In this document: positions 51,334-60,039 of the stretch, piece after piece
Position numbering within the stretch: the first letter of the stretch is position 1
How the letters are laid out: every line of letters starts with the position of its first letter
Assembly (NCBI GenBank): GCA_964536375.1
Contig: CAZHXF010000014.1
Span: forward strand, 1-60,039
Direction: 5' to 3'
From: Desulfuromonas sp964536375
Lineage (GTDB): Bacteria; Desulfobacterota; Desulfuromonadia; Desulfuromonadales; Desulfuromonadaceae
Length of the DNA: 60,039 nucleotides
Notes under the pieces: model-generated
What the model was told of the DNA's origin: nothing
The model's input: the letters and a program-made list of their open reading frames with translations, nothing else
The model's database searches: none
Program-made: the position numbers and the translations under genes

Positions 51334-52690
51334 AAACAAAGTGTTAGTGGTTGATGATGAGCATTTGATCCGCTGGTCCCTGGAGCAGAGTTTGAAAAAA
51401 AAGGGGTATCAGGTGCATACGGTAGCTTCAGGTGAGGAAGCGGTAGAGTATGTGCAAAATGAATCTCCTGATCTGGTGCTGCTGGATATCCAATTGCCGG
51501 GTATGGACGGAATCGAGACACTGAAGCGGATAAAAGCGATTGATAGCTTTATCAGCGTTATCATGATTACCGCTCTGGGGGTGTTGGAAACCGCAGTCAA
51601 GGCAATGCAGCTTGGGGCTTACGATTATATTAATAAGCCATTTAATCTCGATGAGTTGTCGGTACTGTTGCGTAAGGCCCTGGAGACCCAGTCGTTAAAA
51701 AAAGAGGTTGAGCATCTGCGTACCGAAAAAAAACGCAGTCAGGGTCAGTCAAAGATTATTGCCTCGAGCAGCCATATGGCTAACGTGATGGACATGGTAG
51801 CCAAGGTTGCTAAAAGTGATGCTGCTACGGTGTTGGTGCAGGGTGAAAGTGGTACCGGTAAGGAGTTGGTCGCTCGAGCGCTGCACTATGACAGTAATCG
51901 CAGTGAACAACCTTTTATGGCGATCAACTGCGCGGCAGTTCCGGAAACATTGTTGGAAAGTGAGTTGATGGGGCATGAAAAGGGAGCTTTTACCGATGCC
52001 AAAATGCAGAAAAAAGGTCTGTTTGAACTAGCGAACCGAGGCACTGTTTTTCTTGATGAAATCGGTGACATGCCCATTGGTACGCAGGCTAAATTGCTGC
52101 GCGTCCTTGAAGAGCGCACATTCCGCCGCATCGGGGGCACCAAGGATATTCATGTCGATATCCGTATTGTCGCCGCGACCAATAAAGAGTTGCTCAGGGC
52201 GATTGAGGACGGTACCTTTCGCAAGGATCTATACTATCGTATTCAGGTTATCCCGATATACCTGCCGCCATTGCGTGAACGTTGTGATGATATTCTTCCC
52301 CTAGCGCATTATTTTGTTCGCCATTTTAATGCTGAGTTCGGCAAAAGCATCAAAGGGTTTTCCCGTAATGCCGAAAAATATCTGCTCGAATATAGCTGGC
52401 CAGGTAATATCCGTGAACTGCGTAATGTGATCGAGCGGGCAGCTATTCTCGAAAGTGGCGATCTTCTCAAACTTGATCTGCTGCCCTGTGAGATGGCTAG
52501 CCAGACGACCAGTACACCGTGCAGTGGGTTACAGATACCACCGGAGGGTATTGATATCGAGGTGGTGGAGAAACAGTTGATTCAGCAGGCGTTGTCCATG
52601 AGCAGTGGCAACCAGTCGCAGGCTGCCCGTAAATTACATTTGGGAATTGACGCCTTTCGTTATCGCATGAAAAAGTTTGGTCTGCTGTAA
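51326..52690 (+). CDS. Sigma-54-dependent response regulator, NtrC family
   Basis: A 454-aa protein. The receiver domain has phospho-acceptor D54 (LVLLDIQLPGMDG) and K104 (INKPFNL). The AAA+ domain has Walker A GESGTGKE (173-180), the sigma-54 contact loop GAFTDA (220-225) and Walker B VFLDEIGDMP. A C-terminal Fis-type helix-turn-helix has GNQSQAARKLHLGIDAFRYRMKKFGLL. It activates sigma-54 promoters when phosphorylated by the overlapping upstream kinase. No obvious sigma-54 promoter was found nearby, so its targets are probably elsewhere. Confidence 0.95.
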   Translation: MNKNKVLVVDDEHLIRWSLEQSLKKKGYQVHTVASGEEAVEYVQNESPDLVLLDIQLPGMDGIETLKRIKAIDSFISVIMITALGVLETAVKAMQLGAYDYINKPFNLDELSVLLRKALETQSLKKEVEHLRTEKKRSQGQSKIIASSSHMANVMDMVAKVAKSDAATVLVQGESGTGKELVARALHYDSNRSEQPFMAINCAAVPETLLESELMGHEKGAFTDAKMQKKGLFELANRGTVFLDEIGDMPIGTQAKLLRVLEERTFRRIGGTKDIHVDIRIVAATNKELLRAIEDGTFRKDLYYRIQVIPIYLPPLRERCDDILPLAHYFVRHFNAEFGKSIKGFSRNAEKYLLEYSWPGNIRELRNVIERAAILESGDLLKLDLLPCEMASQTTSTPCSGLQIPPEGIDIEVVEKQLIQQALSMSSGNQSQAARKLHLGIDAFRYRMKKFGLL

Positions 52691-52759
52691 AGCGTCTAGT
52701 CATAGCTGGTAGGGTTCTTCCAGCTCCAGTTCTATCAACCTTCAATTTGTGATGTTTAA

Positions 52760-55438
52760 ATGACCAAACCTCAGCGCTTGTTTCTCATCGACGGTTCCTC
52801 GTATATCTATCGGGCTTACTATGCTATCCGTCATTTGTCGAATTCTCAGGGTTTGGCCTGCAATGCGGTTTTGGGCTTTACTAAAATGCTGTTGAAGGTG
52901 ATCCGTGAGCACAACCCTGATCAGTTGGTGGTGGTGTTTGATGCCAAAGGGCCGACCTTCCGCAAGGATATGTATCCGCAGTACAAAGCCAATCGCGCCA
53001 AGATGCCCGAAGATCTGGTGCCGCAGATCCCCTATATTAAACAAATTGTTACTGCGTTTAACTTCGCCAGTATTGAGCGCAGTGGATTCGAAGCAGATGA
53101 TATTCTTGCCACCCTGGCGCGGCAAAAAGCAGCACAAGGTTTTGAAGTTGTTATAGTCACCGGTGATAAAGATCTGATGCAGGTGGTAAGTGAGCGGGTG
53201 TGGTTGCTGGATACCATGAAGGATAAATTGTCTGGGCTGGATGAAGTGGCTCTGCGCTTTGGTGGCACGCCGGACAAGGTAATTGAGGTGCAGGCTTTAG
53301 CTGGAGATAGCGCAGATAACGTGCCGGGGGTGCCTGGTATTGGGGAAAAGACCGCTAAGCAACTGATTGAACAGTTTGGAACTGTGGAGAACTTGCTGGC
53401 TAATATTGATGAGGTTAAGGGGGCAAAACGCCGAGAAAATCTGCGCAACTACGCCGAGCAGGCGCGCCTGTCGCGCACATTGGTAACCTTAATAGATGAT
53501 ATGCAATTGGAGCTGGAGGGCGTGGATTTCTCCATCCGCCAGCCGGATAGCGAGCAGTTAGCCCTGTTGTTTACAGAGCTGGAATTTACCCAGCTATACA
53601 ATGAATTTGCACCCCCCGTAGTCCTTACACGTCAGTTGACGGGTACATATAGCTGTGTAACTACGCCACAGCAGCTTACTGATATGCTGGAGCAGTTACA
53701 ACAGGCACCGTATATTAGTTTGGATACCGAGACCACGTCATTAAAAGCGCTGGAGGCTGATTTGGTTGGCTTGTCCTTTGCTATTGAGGCTGGTCAAGGC
53801 TGGTATGTCCCTGTAGCTCATGTTGGTGGCGGAGCTGAAGAACAGTTGCCGATGGAGCTGGTATTGAAGTCGCTGCGTCCGCTGCTTGAAGATGAGCAAT
53901 GTTCCAAGGTGGGGCAGAATCTTAAATATGATGCGCTGGTGCTGCGCCGGGCCGGTATTCGTCTCGCCGGGATTGTCGCTGATACCATGTTGATGTCTTA
54001 CCTGTTGTATCCTGTGTCCCGTTCTCATGGGCTGGATAGCATGGCAGCAGAATTTCTCCACCATAAAATGATAGCTTACAGTGATGTGGCTGGCAGCGGC
54101 AAAAAACAAATCAGTTTTGCTGAAGTTGCTTTGGACGTGGCAACAGAGTATGCCGCTGAAGATGCGGATATTACCTTGCAACTTTTTCATCAATTTCAGC
54201 CTCAGCTCAGCGGTGAACTGCGCACGTTGTATGAAACGGTGGAGTTGCCGTTGTTGCAGGTGCTGATTGACATGGAATGGAGTGGTGTCGGTGTAGATTG
54301 TGAAAAACTTAGAATTCTGAGTGCCGATTTTGCCAGCCAGATTGACCTGCTGGAGCAACAGATTTATAGCCTTGCCGACGGTGAGTTTAATATCAATTCA
54401 CCGAAGCAGTTGGGCGAGGTGTTGTTTGAGAAATTGGGATTGGCGCATGGTAAAAAGACCAAAACTGGCTGGTCAACAGCAGTTGATGTGTTGCAAAAAC
54501 TTGCTGATCAGCATGACATAGCGGCCTTGGTATTGGAATATCGTTCGCTGGCAAAGTTGAAGGGCACCTATACCGATAGTTTGCCGCGTTTGATTCATCC
54601 TGAAACCGGGCGTATTCATACCTCATTTAATCAGGCTGTTACCGCTACCGGTCGTTTGTCCTCTAGTGAGCCCAATCTGCAAAATATTCCTATTCGCAGC
54701 GCAGCTGGTCGGGCTATTCGTGAAGCTTTTATACCGGCACCGGGACAGGTGCTGCTGGCAGCGGATTATTCACAGATTGAGTTGCGGGTTATGGCGCATC
54801 TGGCTGAAGAACCGGCGTTGCAGCGTAGTTTTGTGGCGCAAGAGGATATTCACCTGCGCACTGCCAGTGAGATTTTTGGTGTGTTTCCAGAAATGGTAAC
54901 AGACGAGATGCGCCGCCGCGCTAAAACTATAAATTTTGGTGTTTTGTACGGTATGGGGGCATTTAGTTTGGGCAAAGAGTTGGCGATTTCAACCAAGGAG
55001 GCAAAACAATATATCGATAGCTATTTTGCCCGCTATCCTAAGGTGAATGATTTTATTGAGCAGTGTCAGGCCCAAGCGCGGCAGCAGCTTTATGTTACTA
55101 CACTGCTGGGTCGCCATTGCGCTGTTCCCGACATAAATAGCAAAAACGGTCAAGTCCGCAGTTACGCCGAGCGCAATGCGGTAAATTACCCAGTTCAGGG
55201 TTCGGCGGCTGATATTATTAAGCTGGCAATGGTGAAAATTCAGCGCCGTTTACACCACGAAGGCTTAGCAGCTAAGATGGTGCTGCAAGTGCATGATGAA
55301 TTGGTTTTTGATGTTCCCCAATCTGAATTAGAACAGGTTAAGTTGCTGGTGCAAAACGAAATGGAGCAGGTTGTTGTTTTAAAAGTTCCTATGACAGTGT
55401 CTGTGGGGTGGGGCAACAACTGGTGCGAGGCGCACTGA
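52760..55438 (+). CDS. polA: DNA polymerase I
   Basis: An 892-aa enzyme for repair and Okazaki-fragment processing. The N-terminal 5' nuclease (about 1-290) has GLACNAVLGF, GFEADDILATLA and a helix-hairpin-helix (GDSADNVPGVPGIGEKTA). The 3'-5' exonuclease (about 310-490) keeps its first acidic pair in SLDTETT and looks active. The polymerase (about 500-892) has motif A DYSQIELRVMAH, motif B RRAKTINFGVLYGM and motif C QVHDELVFD. Length is normal. It follows the two-component genes by 69 bases. Confidence 0.97.
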   Translation: MTKPQRLFLIDGSSYIYRAYYAIRHLSNSQGLACNAVLGFTKMLLKVIREHNPDQLVVVFDAKGPTFRKDMYPQYKANRAKMPEDLVPQIPYIKQIVTAFNFASIERSGFEADDILATLARQKAAQGFEVVIVTGDKDLMQVVSERVWLLDTMKDKLSGLDEVALRFGGTPDKVIEVQALAGDSADNVPGVPGIGEKTAKQLIEQFGTVENLLANIDEVKGAKRRENLRNYAEQARLSRTLVTLIDDMQLELEGVDFSIRQPDSEQLALLFTELEFTQLYNEFAPPVVLTRQLTGTYSCVTTPQQLTDMLEQLQQAPYISLDTETTSLKALEADLVGLSFAIEAGQGWYVPVAHVGGGAEEQLPMELVLKSLRPLLEDEQCSKVGQNLKYDALVLRRAGIRLAGIVADTMLMSYLLYPVSRSHGLDSMAAEFLHHKMIAYSDVAGSGKKQISFAEVALDVATEYAAEDADITLQLFHQFQPQLSGELRTLYETVELPLLQVLIDMEWSGVGVDCEKLRILSADFASQIDLLEQQIYSLADGEFNINSPKQLGEVLFEKLGLAHGKKTKTGWSTAVDVLQKLADQHDIAALVLEYRSLAKLKGTYTDSLPRLIHPETGRIHTSFNQAVTATGRLSSSEPNLQNIPIRSAAGRAIREAFIPAPGQVLLAADYSQIELRVMAHLAEEPALQRSFVAQEDIHLRTASEIFGVFPEMVTDEMRRRAKTINFGVLYGMGAFSLGKELAISTKEAKQYIDSYFARYPKVNDFIEQCQAQARQQLYVTTLLGRHCAVPDINSKNGQVRSYAERNAVNYPVQGSAADIIKLAMVKIQRRLHHEGLAAKMVLQVHDELVFDVPQSELEQVKLLVQNEMEQVVVLKVPMTVSVGWGNNWCEAH

Positions 55439-55603
55439 GTCTTTTGGAATAAATTAGCTGCTTCTCGAATCAGTTCTGGGTTATACTCAGTTTAGTTTTA
55501 CCTGAAATAACATAAATCGTTTTTTTTAGGTCGTTAATCTATATGGGGGTACGCCATAGATGAGAACCCTGTGGAGTACAAAAAAGATTTCAAGGAGGGG
55601 ATT

Positions 55604-56470
55604 ATGATCAAAGAGGTTGGCTTCATTGGCCTAGGTACGGTAGGTAAGTTTATGGCTATCAACCTGCTGAAGGGTAATTTTAATCTGACAGTTTTTGATG
55701 ATGATGCCGAGGTGGTAAAAGCTCTGGTTAAAAAAGGGGCTACGGCCGCGGTTTCAGCGCTTGACGCTGCTAAAAATAAAGATTTGGTTATGGCTGTGTT
55801 GCCTGATGAAAAGGGGTTGCGTACGGCGTTGTCTAGCGATGAAGGGTTGTTTGCCGGGATAGCCCCAGGGACAATTATTTGTGATTTTGGTACTCATGCT
55901 CTGGAAGTAACCATAGACTTGGCCAACGAAGCGGCAAAACACAAACTGTGTTTTCTGGATGCTCCGGTATGGGGGACCAAGGAACACGCTGCCCACGGTT
56001 TGTTGACTATTCTTATCGGTGGCGATAATTCAGTGGTCAGTAAGTGCCGTGAGGTGTTGTCACTGGTGGGCTTAAACATCCTCCATATGGGTGATGTTGG
56101 CGATGCCACCAAAATGAAATTTATTGTTACTCTAGTTCAGGCGCAGCTGATGGAGGCTTTGGCTGAGGGTTTGGTGCTCGGTGACCACCTGGGTTTCACT
56201 AATGACCAGATTCTTGAGGTGCTCGACGCTGGTGGCGTAGCTTCACCGCTGTTGCACAAAAAAGGACGCTCAATGGCGCGTGGAGATTTCAGCCGTAATT
56301 TAGCTCTGAAATATGTTCACGAGGGTTTACGCAAGGTTAAGAATGCTGCTGATATGACAGGGGTGACATTGCCTGGTATGGAAGCAGTGCTTGGCGTATA
56401 TGCCGAAGCGGTAGAAGACGGCCGCGGTGAAGAGGATTTCTCTGCGATAATCAAGGTGTTGCGTAAGTAG
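55604..56470 (+). CDS. NAD(P)-dependent beta-hydroxyacid dehydrogenase family
   Basis: A 288-aa protein of the 3-hydroxyisobutyrate/glyoxylate reductase family. It has the N-terminal Rossmann motif VGFIGLGTVGKFMAINL, the substrate segment LDAPVWGTKEHAAHGLLTILIGGD, the catalytic Lys region GDATKMKFIVTLV and a helical C-terminal half. It reduces small semialdehydes or 2-oxoacids. ATG 55604 is chosen because AAGGAGGGG lies just upstream. A shared terminator separates it from the convergent TonB receptor. Confidence 0.9.
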   Translation: MIKEVGFIGLGTVGKFMAINLLKGNFNLTVFDDDAEVVKALVKKGATAAVSALDAAKNKDLVMAVLPDEKGLRTALSSDEGLFAGIAPGTIICDFGTHALEVTIDLANEAAKHKLCFLDAPVWGTKEHAAHGLLTILIGGDNSVVSKCREVLSLVGLNILHMGDVGDATKMKFIVTLVQAQLMEALAEGLVLGDHLGFTNDQILEVLDAGGVASPLLHKKGRSMARGDFSRNLALKYVHEGLRKVKNAADMTGVTLPGMEAVLGVYAEAVEDGRGEEDFSAIIKVLRK

Positions 56471-56510
56471 ATTGCACTGCTGAGTTAGCCGCCAGTCAAG
56501 TAATTAGTTA

Positions 56511-56542
56511 ACGGGAGAGCACATACAGTGCTCTCCCGTTTT
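56511..56542. terminator. Terminator between convergent genes
   Basis: A perfect 13-base stem ACGGGAGAGCACA-n4-type structure (ACGGGAGAGCAC against GTGCTCTCCCGT) is followed by TTTT on the plus strand. It serves the dehydrogenase; on the minus strand the U-tract is weaker (TTAACTAATT), but the hairpin could also end the receptor transcript. Confidence 0.85.
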
Positions 56543-56558
56543 GCGTTGATTTCGCTGT

Positions 56559-58391
56559 TTAAATGAAGTCGTGGTGTAGACTGATGCCAGCCATGATCCA
56601 GCGCCCGGGTAGCGGCGTGTCTCCCGATTCGCTATACTCCTCATCGAATAAATTATTGCCCTCGATGGATAGTTCACATTGCTCGTTGATGGTGTAAATT
56701 AACTTGCTGTCAACCACCACACTAGATTCCCCAGACATGCGCTCTTCCAGGCGTACCTTTATTACGTGACTAACCAGTCGATGCCAGTCCAAATATATTG
56801 TGCCCTGTAGTTGCTGGCGCAAGCTGTCCAGGATGTATTTGTACTCCATTGCGCCGCTGTCAGCATCGTGATCCAAGTAGGTGTAGTTTAATGTGGTGCG
56901 CCCGATCAGCGGTAACGCGGGAAACGGTTGCTTGATGTCAAAGCCAACCTCAATTCCGCTGGTGGTGCATTCGGCGACATTACGCACTTGCCATGTTGGA
57001 GTGCCTGGGGTACGTGACCAGTCAATAAGATCATCACTGTCTTGGCGAAAAACGCTCAAATTAGCATTGATCTTTTTCTCTTGCCAGCGCAGACCGCTTT
57101 CCCATGCCCATGCTTTTTCGGTTTTTATGTCTGGATTGCCGATGTTGCCAATGGTGTAGAACATCTCGGTATAGGTCGGAATGCGAAATGATTTGCCCAC
57201 TGAGGTAAACCACTGTAGGTGTTTGGTTATGGCATAACTGGTTTCGGCTCCGGGCAGATACTCCCAGCCCCAGTTGGAATAGTACACCGCAGATGTGCCG
57301 CCACCAATGGTGAGCTTGTCGGTTAAGGCTAATTTGTGATTTAAAATCAGGCTATAGCTGTGACGGTCGTGATTGCCCATGTTGCTGCTGTCAAGGTATT
57401 CCAGGTCGCTACTAATCCCAAAATTGCTTTGTCCCCAAACCGTGGAGCAATCGCCGGTTAGTTGTGCTGTGTATTTATCGGTGTCACTATCGTTACTGCC
57501 ATAACTCGAGGTGTATAAATCCTGATGATGTAACCACGATATCTGGGGGCGCCAATTGATGATGCCGTGGTGTAAATTGGCAGCGAGGTAGCTGACGGTG
57601 CTTTTAGTATGTTCAGTCTGGTAGGGGGCGTTGAAGTAAAAGCGGCTAGCGCCAAAATCTTTGTCGGTATAGGAAATCCCCAATTCTAATTGCTGTTCTC
57701 CGATATTGGCGCTGCCGTTGTAGTTAATTGTTTTAAGGTTAAAACCGGTAGGTTCATCCTCTACAAAACCGCTGGAATACTGCTGGGACACAGCTAGCTG
57801 ATTATGCCAGAATCCGCTGGTGAAATTGGTCTGCAGCGCTTGAGCAGTATAGTCGTATTCCCCCACTTTCAATTGAGCCGCTACTGATGGTATTTGCTGT
57901 TTACGGGTGATAATGTTGATAACCCCGGCCATAGCGTTGGCACCGTAGACGCGCGCACTAGGTCCCTTGAGGATCTCAATGCGTTCGATATTGTTCAGGT
58001 TTACCGGAATGTCCATGTTGTGGTGGCCGGTCTGAGGATTACTCAGATTTATACCATTTAAGAGTACCAGCGTCTGTTCATAATTGCCCCCCCGGATACT
58101 CACATCAGCTTGCACACCATGCATTGAGCGCTGGCGCACATCGACTCCGCCAATATACTCGAGCAGTTCGGCTAGGCTATCTGCCGGTGCTGCCTCAATG
58201 TCGGCTCGATCAATAACGGCTACGGACTGAGCTATGCTGCGCAATGGTTCAGGTACGCGGCTGGCAGTAACTACCATCTGGGCTAACTCAACCTCGTCAA
58301 TATTGTCTGCTGCACTGACCATGGTGATGGAGAGGACAAAAAACAAGGTGCTTAAAATTATCATGGCGCAGGACCGGTTGCTCTGGTGCAT
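56559..58391 (-). CDS. TonB-dependent outer membrane receptor
   Basis: A 610-aa receptor with signal peptide (to about residue 27, MVSAADN), a TonB-box-like EVELAQMVVTASR, the plug domain (about 35-160, SLAELLEYIGGVDVRQRSMHGVQADVSIRGGNYEQTLVLLNGI, NIERIEILKGPSARVYGANAMAGVINI) and a 22-strand barrel ending LPGRWIMAGISLHHDFI with the terminal aromatic residue. It resembles the BtuB/vitamin B12-siderophore class. The leader is only about 45 bases and has no cobalamin riboswitch, so the substrate is open. It is divergent from the GGDEF protein. Confidence 0.93.
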   Translation of the reverse strand: MHQSNRSCAMIILSTLFFVLSITMVSAADNIDEVELAQMVVTASRVPEPLRSIAQSVAVIDRADIEAAPADSLAELLEYIGGVDVRQRSMHGVQADVSIRGGNYEQTLVLLNGINLSNPQTGHHNMDIPVNLNNIERIEILKGPSARVYGANAMAGVINIITRKQQIPSVAAQLKVGEYDYTAQALQTNFTSGFWHNQLAVSQQYSSGFVEDEPTGFNLKTINYNGSANIGEQQLELGISYTDKDFGASRFYFNAPYQTEHTKSTVSYLAANLHHGIINWRPQISWLHHQDLYTSSYGSNDSDTDKYTAQLTGDCSTVWGQSNFGISSDLEYLDSSNMGNHDRHSYSLILNHKLALTDKLTIGGGTSAVYYSNWGWEYLPGAETSYAITKHLQWFTSVGKSFRIPTYTEMFYTIGNIGNPDIKTEKAWAWESGLRWQEKKINANLSVFRQDSDDLIDWSRTPGTPTWQVRNVAECTTSGIEVGFDIKQPFPALPLIGRTTLNYTYLDHDADSGAMEYKYILDSLRQQLQGTIYLDWHRLVSHVIKVRLEERMSGESSVVVDSKLIYTINEQCELSIEGNNLFDEEYSESGDTPLPGRWIMAGISLHHDFI

Positions 58392-58441
58392 AATATTTCC
58401 AATGATTGTAAACTTATATTATGGTTATGGTTGACGCGGTG

Positions 58442-58470
58442 ATCCTACTTGGTGGTAAAAAATTTGTCAA
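58442..58470 (-). promoter_or_regulatory. Promoter of the TonB receptor
   Basis: TTGACA (58465-58470) with a 17-base spacer and TAGGAT (58442-58447, four of six). Transcription would start near 58435, 44 bases before the receptor start. Confidence 0.6.
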
Positions 58471-58650
58471 TAGAAAGCAATCCTCGGTATTTGTTTGTTT
58501 TACGACCACATGTTTGTGTCGGTAAAATCGAGCACTTATGCAGAGAATTGATGACAATATGTTAAAGAATGAATTGTAACACCTTGATTTTTCATGCTAA
58601 GATATGAAGCTGAGATTTAGATTAGTCGATATTTAGGTGGAGGATGCTTA

Positions 58651-59706
58651 ATGATAGAGCGGAAAAGCGATCAAGAACTACTGGAGATGCTACATCGGCG
58701 CAATGAAGAGCTGCAGACTCTAGTGCAAATTGGTAAAACTTTGACCTCCACGCTGGATACGGATGAGTTGTCTAATCTCATTATTGAAAAGGGTAATTTA
58801 TTACTTAAATCACGCTCATGGTCGCTGCTGCTGGTTGATGAAGAAACCCAAGAACTGGTGTTTGATGTAGTTGTTTCCGATGTAGCAGAGGATCTCAAGG
58901 GTACGCGTCTGCCTATGGGGCAGGGGATTGCCGGTTGGGTGGCAAAAAACCGTGAGCCGGTATTGGCCTCGGATGTTTTGGCCGATCCTCGTTTTAGCGG
59001 TGCCACTGATCGTCAGGTCGGTTTTGAAACCAAGTCTCTGGTGTGTGTGCCGGTACAATTTCAGGATCAGCTTATCGGGGTTATGCAGTTGGTCAATGGT
59101 CCTGATGACGTCACCTTCAATAAGGATGATCTGGCTCTTCTCTCCGCGATTGCTGATTATATTGCCATTGGTATCTCCAATGCGCGTAATTTTAGCAAGG
59201 TGCGCGAATTAGTTATAACCGACGATTTGACGGGGCTGTACAACGCCCGCTATTTTGATGAATTGCTGGATATTGAGATTAGTCGGGCGCAACGCTTTTC
59301 TGTCGGTCTGTCGTTGGTATTTATTGATCTGGATTTTTTCAAGCTGGTCAACGATAAACATGGCCACTTAATTGGCAGTCGTATGCTGGCTGAGATTGGT
59401 CAACTGTTTAAGAACAGAATTCGCAATGTTGATTACGGTGCCCGTTATGGTGGTGATGAATTTGTGTTGATTCTGCCGCAGACAGATAAAAAAGGTGCCT
59501 ATGAGTTGGTGTGTAGTCTGCGCGATATGGTTCGTGCCTTTGTCTTGACCACTGAAGACGGGGCTGAGGTCAGTGTTACTGCGAGCTTTGGTATTGCCAG
59601 TTATCCTGACGATGTCGACAATAAAATAGACCTTATTCGGCTGGCTGACAATCTGATGTATCAAGTCAAAGAGACCACTCGTGATGGTATAATGATGCTT
59701 GAATAA
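58651..59706 (+). CDS. GAF-domain diguanylate cyclase
   Basis: A 351-aa cytoplasmic protein. A short coiled coil (about 1-20) leads into a GAF domain (about 20-175, VLASDVLADPRFSGATDRQVGFETKSLVCVPVQ) and then a GGDEF domain (about 185-350). The active-site loop YGGDEF is intact near residue 270, and an RNVD inhibitory site sits five residues before it, so the protein should make cyclic di-GMP with product feedback. GGAGG lies before the ATG. It is followed by a short frame that resembles the end of another GGDEF domain. Confidence 0.95.
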   Translation: MIERKSDQELLEMLHRRNEELQTLVQIGKTLTSTLDTDELSNLIIEKGNLLLKSRSWSLLLVDEETQELVFDVVVSDVAEDLKGTRLPMGQGIAGWVAKNREPVLASDVLADPRFSGATDRQVGFETKSLVCVPVQFQDQLIGVMQLVNGPDDVTFNKDDLALLSAIADYIAIGISNARNFSKVRELVITDDLTGLYNARYFDELLDIEISRAQRFSVGLSLVFIDLDFFKLVNDKHGHLIGSRMLAEIGQLFKNRIRNVDYGARYGGDEFVLILPQTDKKGAYELVCSLRDMVRAFVLTTEDGAEVSVTASFGIASYPDDVDNKIDLIRLADNLMYQVKETTRDGIMMLE

Positions 59707-59796
59707 GCTGCAGTGATGTGTAAATGCAATGTGCTGCTTGGCTCTGACGGATATCAGCTTCTTAGTGGTGTATATATGAGAATACGGTGAGAGCAG

Positions 59797-59958
59797 ATGA
59801 GTGAAAGTTATGATTTTAATTGGCGTGATTTGGGTGACATCGACACCGAACTTGTCGCTACAGATATTGCGGAAGGTTTAATTGCCCGAGCAGATCGTGC
59901 TTTGTATCTTGCAAAAGAAAATGGTCGCAATCGTGTAGAACTGGATTTGGTTATTTGA
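59797..59958 (+). pseudogene. 53-codon frame ending like a GGDEF domain, probable remnant
   Basis: The last 25 residues, LIARADRALYLAKENGRNRVELD, match the final helix and strand of GGDEF domains. They differ from the corresponding end of the upstream cyclase (LADNLMYQVKETTRDGIMM). The first 28 residues are acidic and not GGDEF. AGAGCAG precedes the ATG weakly. It may be the tail of a deleted cyclase gene fused to an upstream start, or a tiny stand-alone protein. Confidence 0.55.
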
Positions 59959-59980
59959 GGTGAGATTTTTACATAATATA

Positions 59981-60016
59981 AAAACGGCAGGTCGTCATGA
60001 CGATACCTGCCGTTTT
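59981..60016. terminator. Intrinsic terminator, bidirectional
   Basis: Arms AAAACGGCAGGT and ACCTGCCGTTTT form a strong stem around a short self-complementary loop (CGTCATGACG), with T-runs on both strands. Confidence 0.9.
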
Positions 60017-60039
60017 TTATTGGAGCCGTTAAACGGAGT

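Noticed and set aside
58392..58650. Cobalamin riboswitch upstream of the BtuB-like receptor
   Set aside because: The predicted leader is about 45 bases, too short, and no B12-box sequence is visible in the whole gap.

Overview
The window looks like a chromosomal segment from a Desulfuromonadales-type bacterium (the old Deltaproteobacteria; a Pelobacter/Desulfuromonas/Geobacter relative). This is inferred from gene content: two acetate-type sodium symporter systems with small DUF485/DUF4212 partners, a small multihaem cytochrome, a histidine kinase with a periplasmic c-type haem motif, a short cobalamin-dependent MetH, and an NtrC-type regulator. No rRNA, tRNA, CRISPR array, phage or complete insertion sequence was found. 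The segment is mostly core genome, with small repeat elements in its intergenic gaps. Two 100-N runs are scaffold joins whose flanks duplicate the same 55 bases; collapsing each overlap restores an open frame.

Layout. 1-188: 5' end of hemC (minus). 392-5771: lipoprotein TolC - MacA - MacB ATPase - MacB permease efflux operon. 5818-10369: YgiQ radical SAM protein, PhnP-like metallo-beta-lactamase and a large unknown protein. 10431-15222: two solute:sodium symporter systems separated by a promoter/palindrome and a tiny membrane protein. 15414-17081 (minus): AIM24-like and TPR proteins. 17437-24147: DEDDh exonuclease, a degenerate acetyl-CoA-synthetase-like protein, a possible amidoligase facing a gamma-glutamylcyclotransferase-like gene, and a cNMP/CBS/DUF294 protein. 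24302-29171: asnS, small genes, a Phd/ParE toxin-antitoxin pair, an isochorismatase-family hydrolase and trpS. 29513-34898: short-chain dehydrogenase, nucleoside deoxyribosyltransferase-like protein, GDPD, YhdH-type reductase facing an HxlR regulator, Tpx, a dihaem cytochrome and a small membrane protein. 35287-39292: murI - GerMN - metH operon. 39641-49683: transglutaminase / circularly permuted ATP-grasp / alpha-E cluster ending in an EKQP-repeat protein. 49831-56470: haem-sensor kinase, sigma-54 regulator, polA, beta-hydroxyacid dehydrogenase. 56559-59958: TonB receptor, GAF-GGDEF cyclase and an orphan GGDEF tail.

How the genes work together. Acetate or short-chain carboxylate uptake (10431-15222) lies near the exonuclease, acyl-CoA-synthetase-like and CBS/DUF294 genes that often accompany such transporters; here the synthetase lacks the P-loop consensus and the catalytic lysine. 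The 39641-48975 cluster matches the predicted peptide-ligation/tagging system with circularly permuted ATP-grasp, circularly permuted glutamine-synthetase-like (DUF2126), alpha-E and transglutaminase modules. The usual NTN-hydrolase partner is absent, and a Lys/Gln-rich repeat protein follows.

The strongest regulatory observation is upstream of trpS: a good promoter, a 19-residue leader peptide with four Trp codons (three consecutive), alternative hairpins and an intrinsic terminator. This amounts to a Trp-codon attenuator controlling a stand-alone tryptophanyl-tRNA synthetase. The most interesting non-coding DNA is a 157-bp MITE-like element present twice in full and once truncated.
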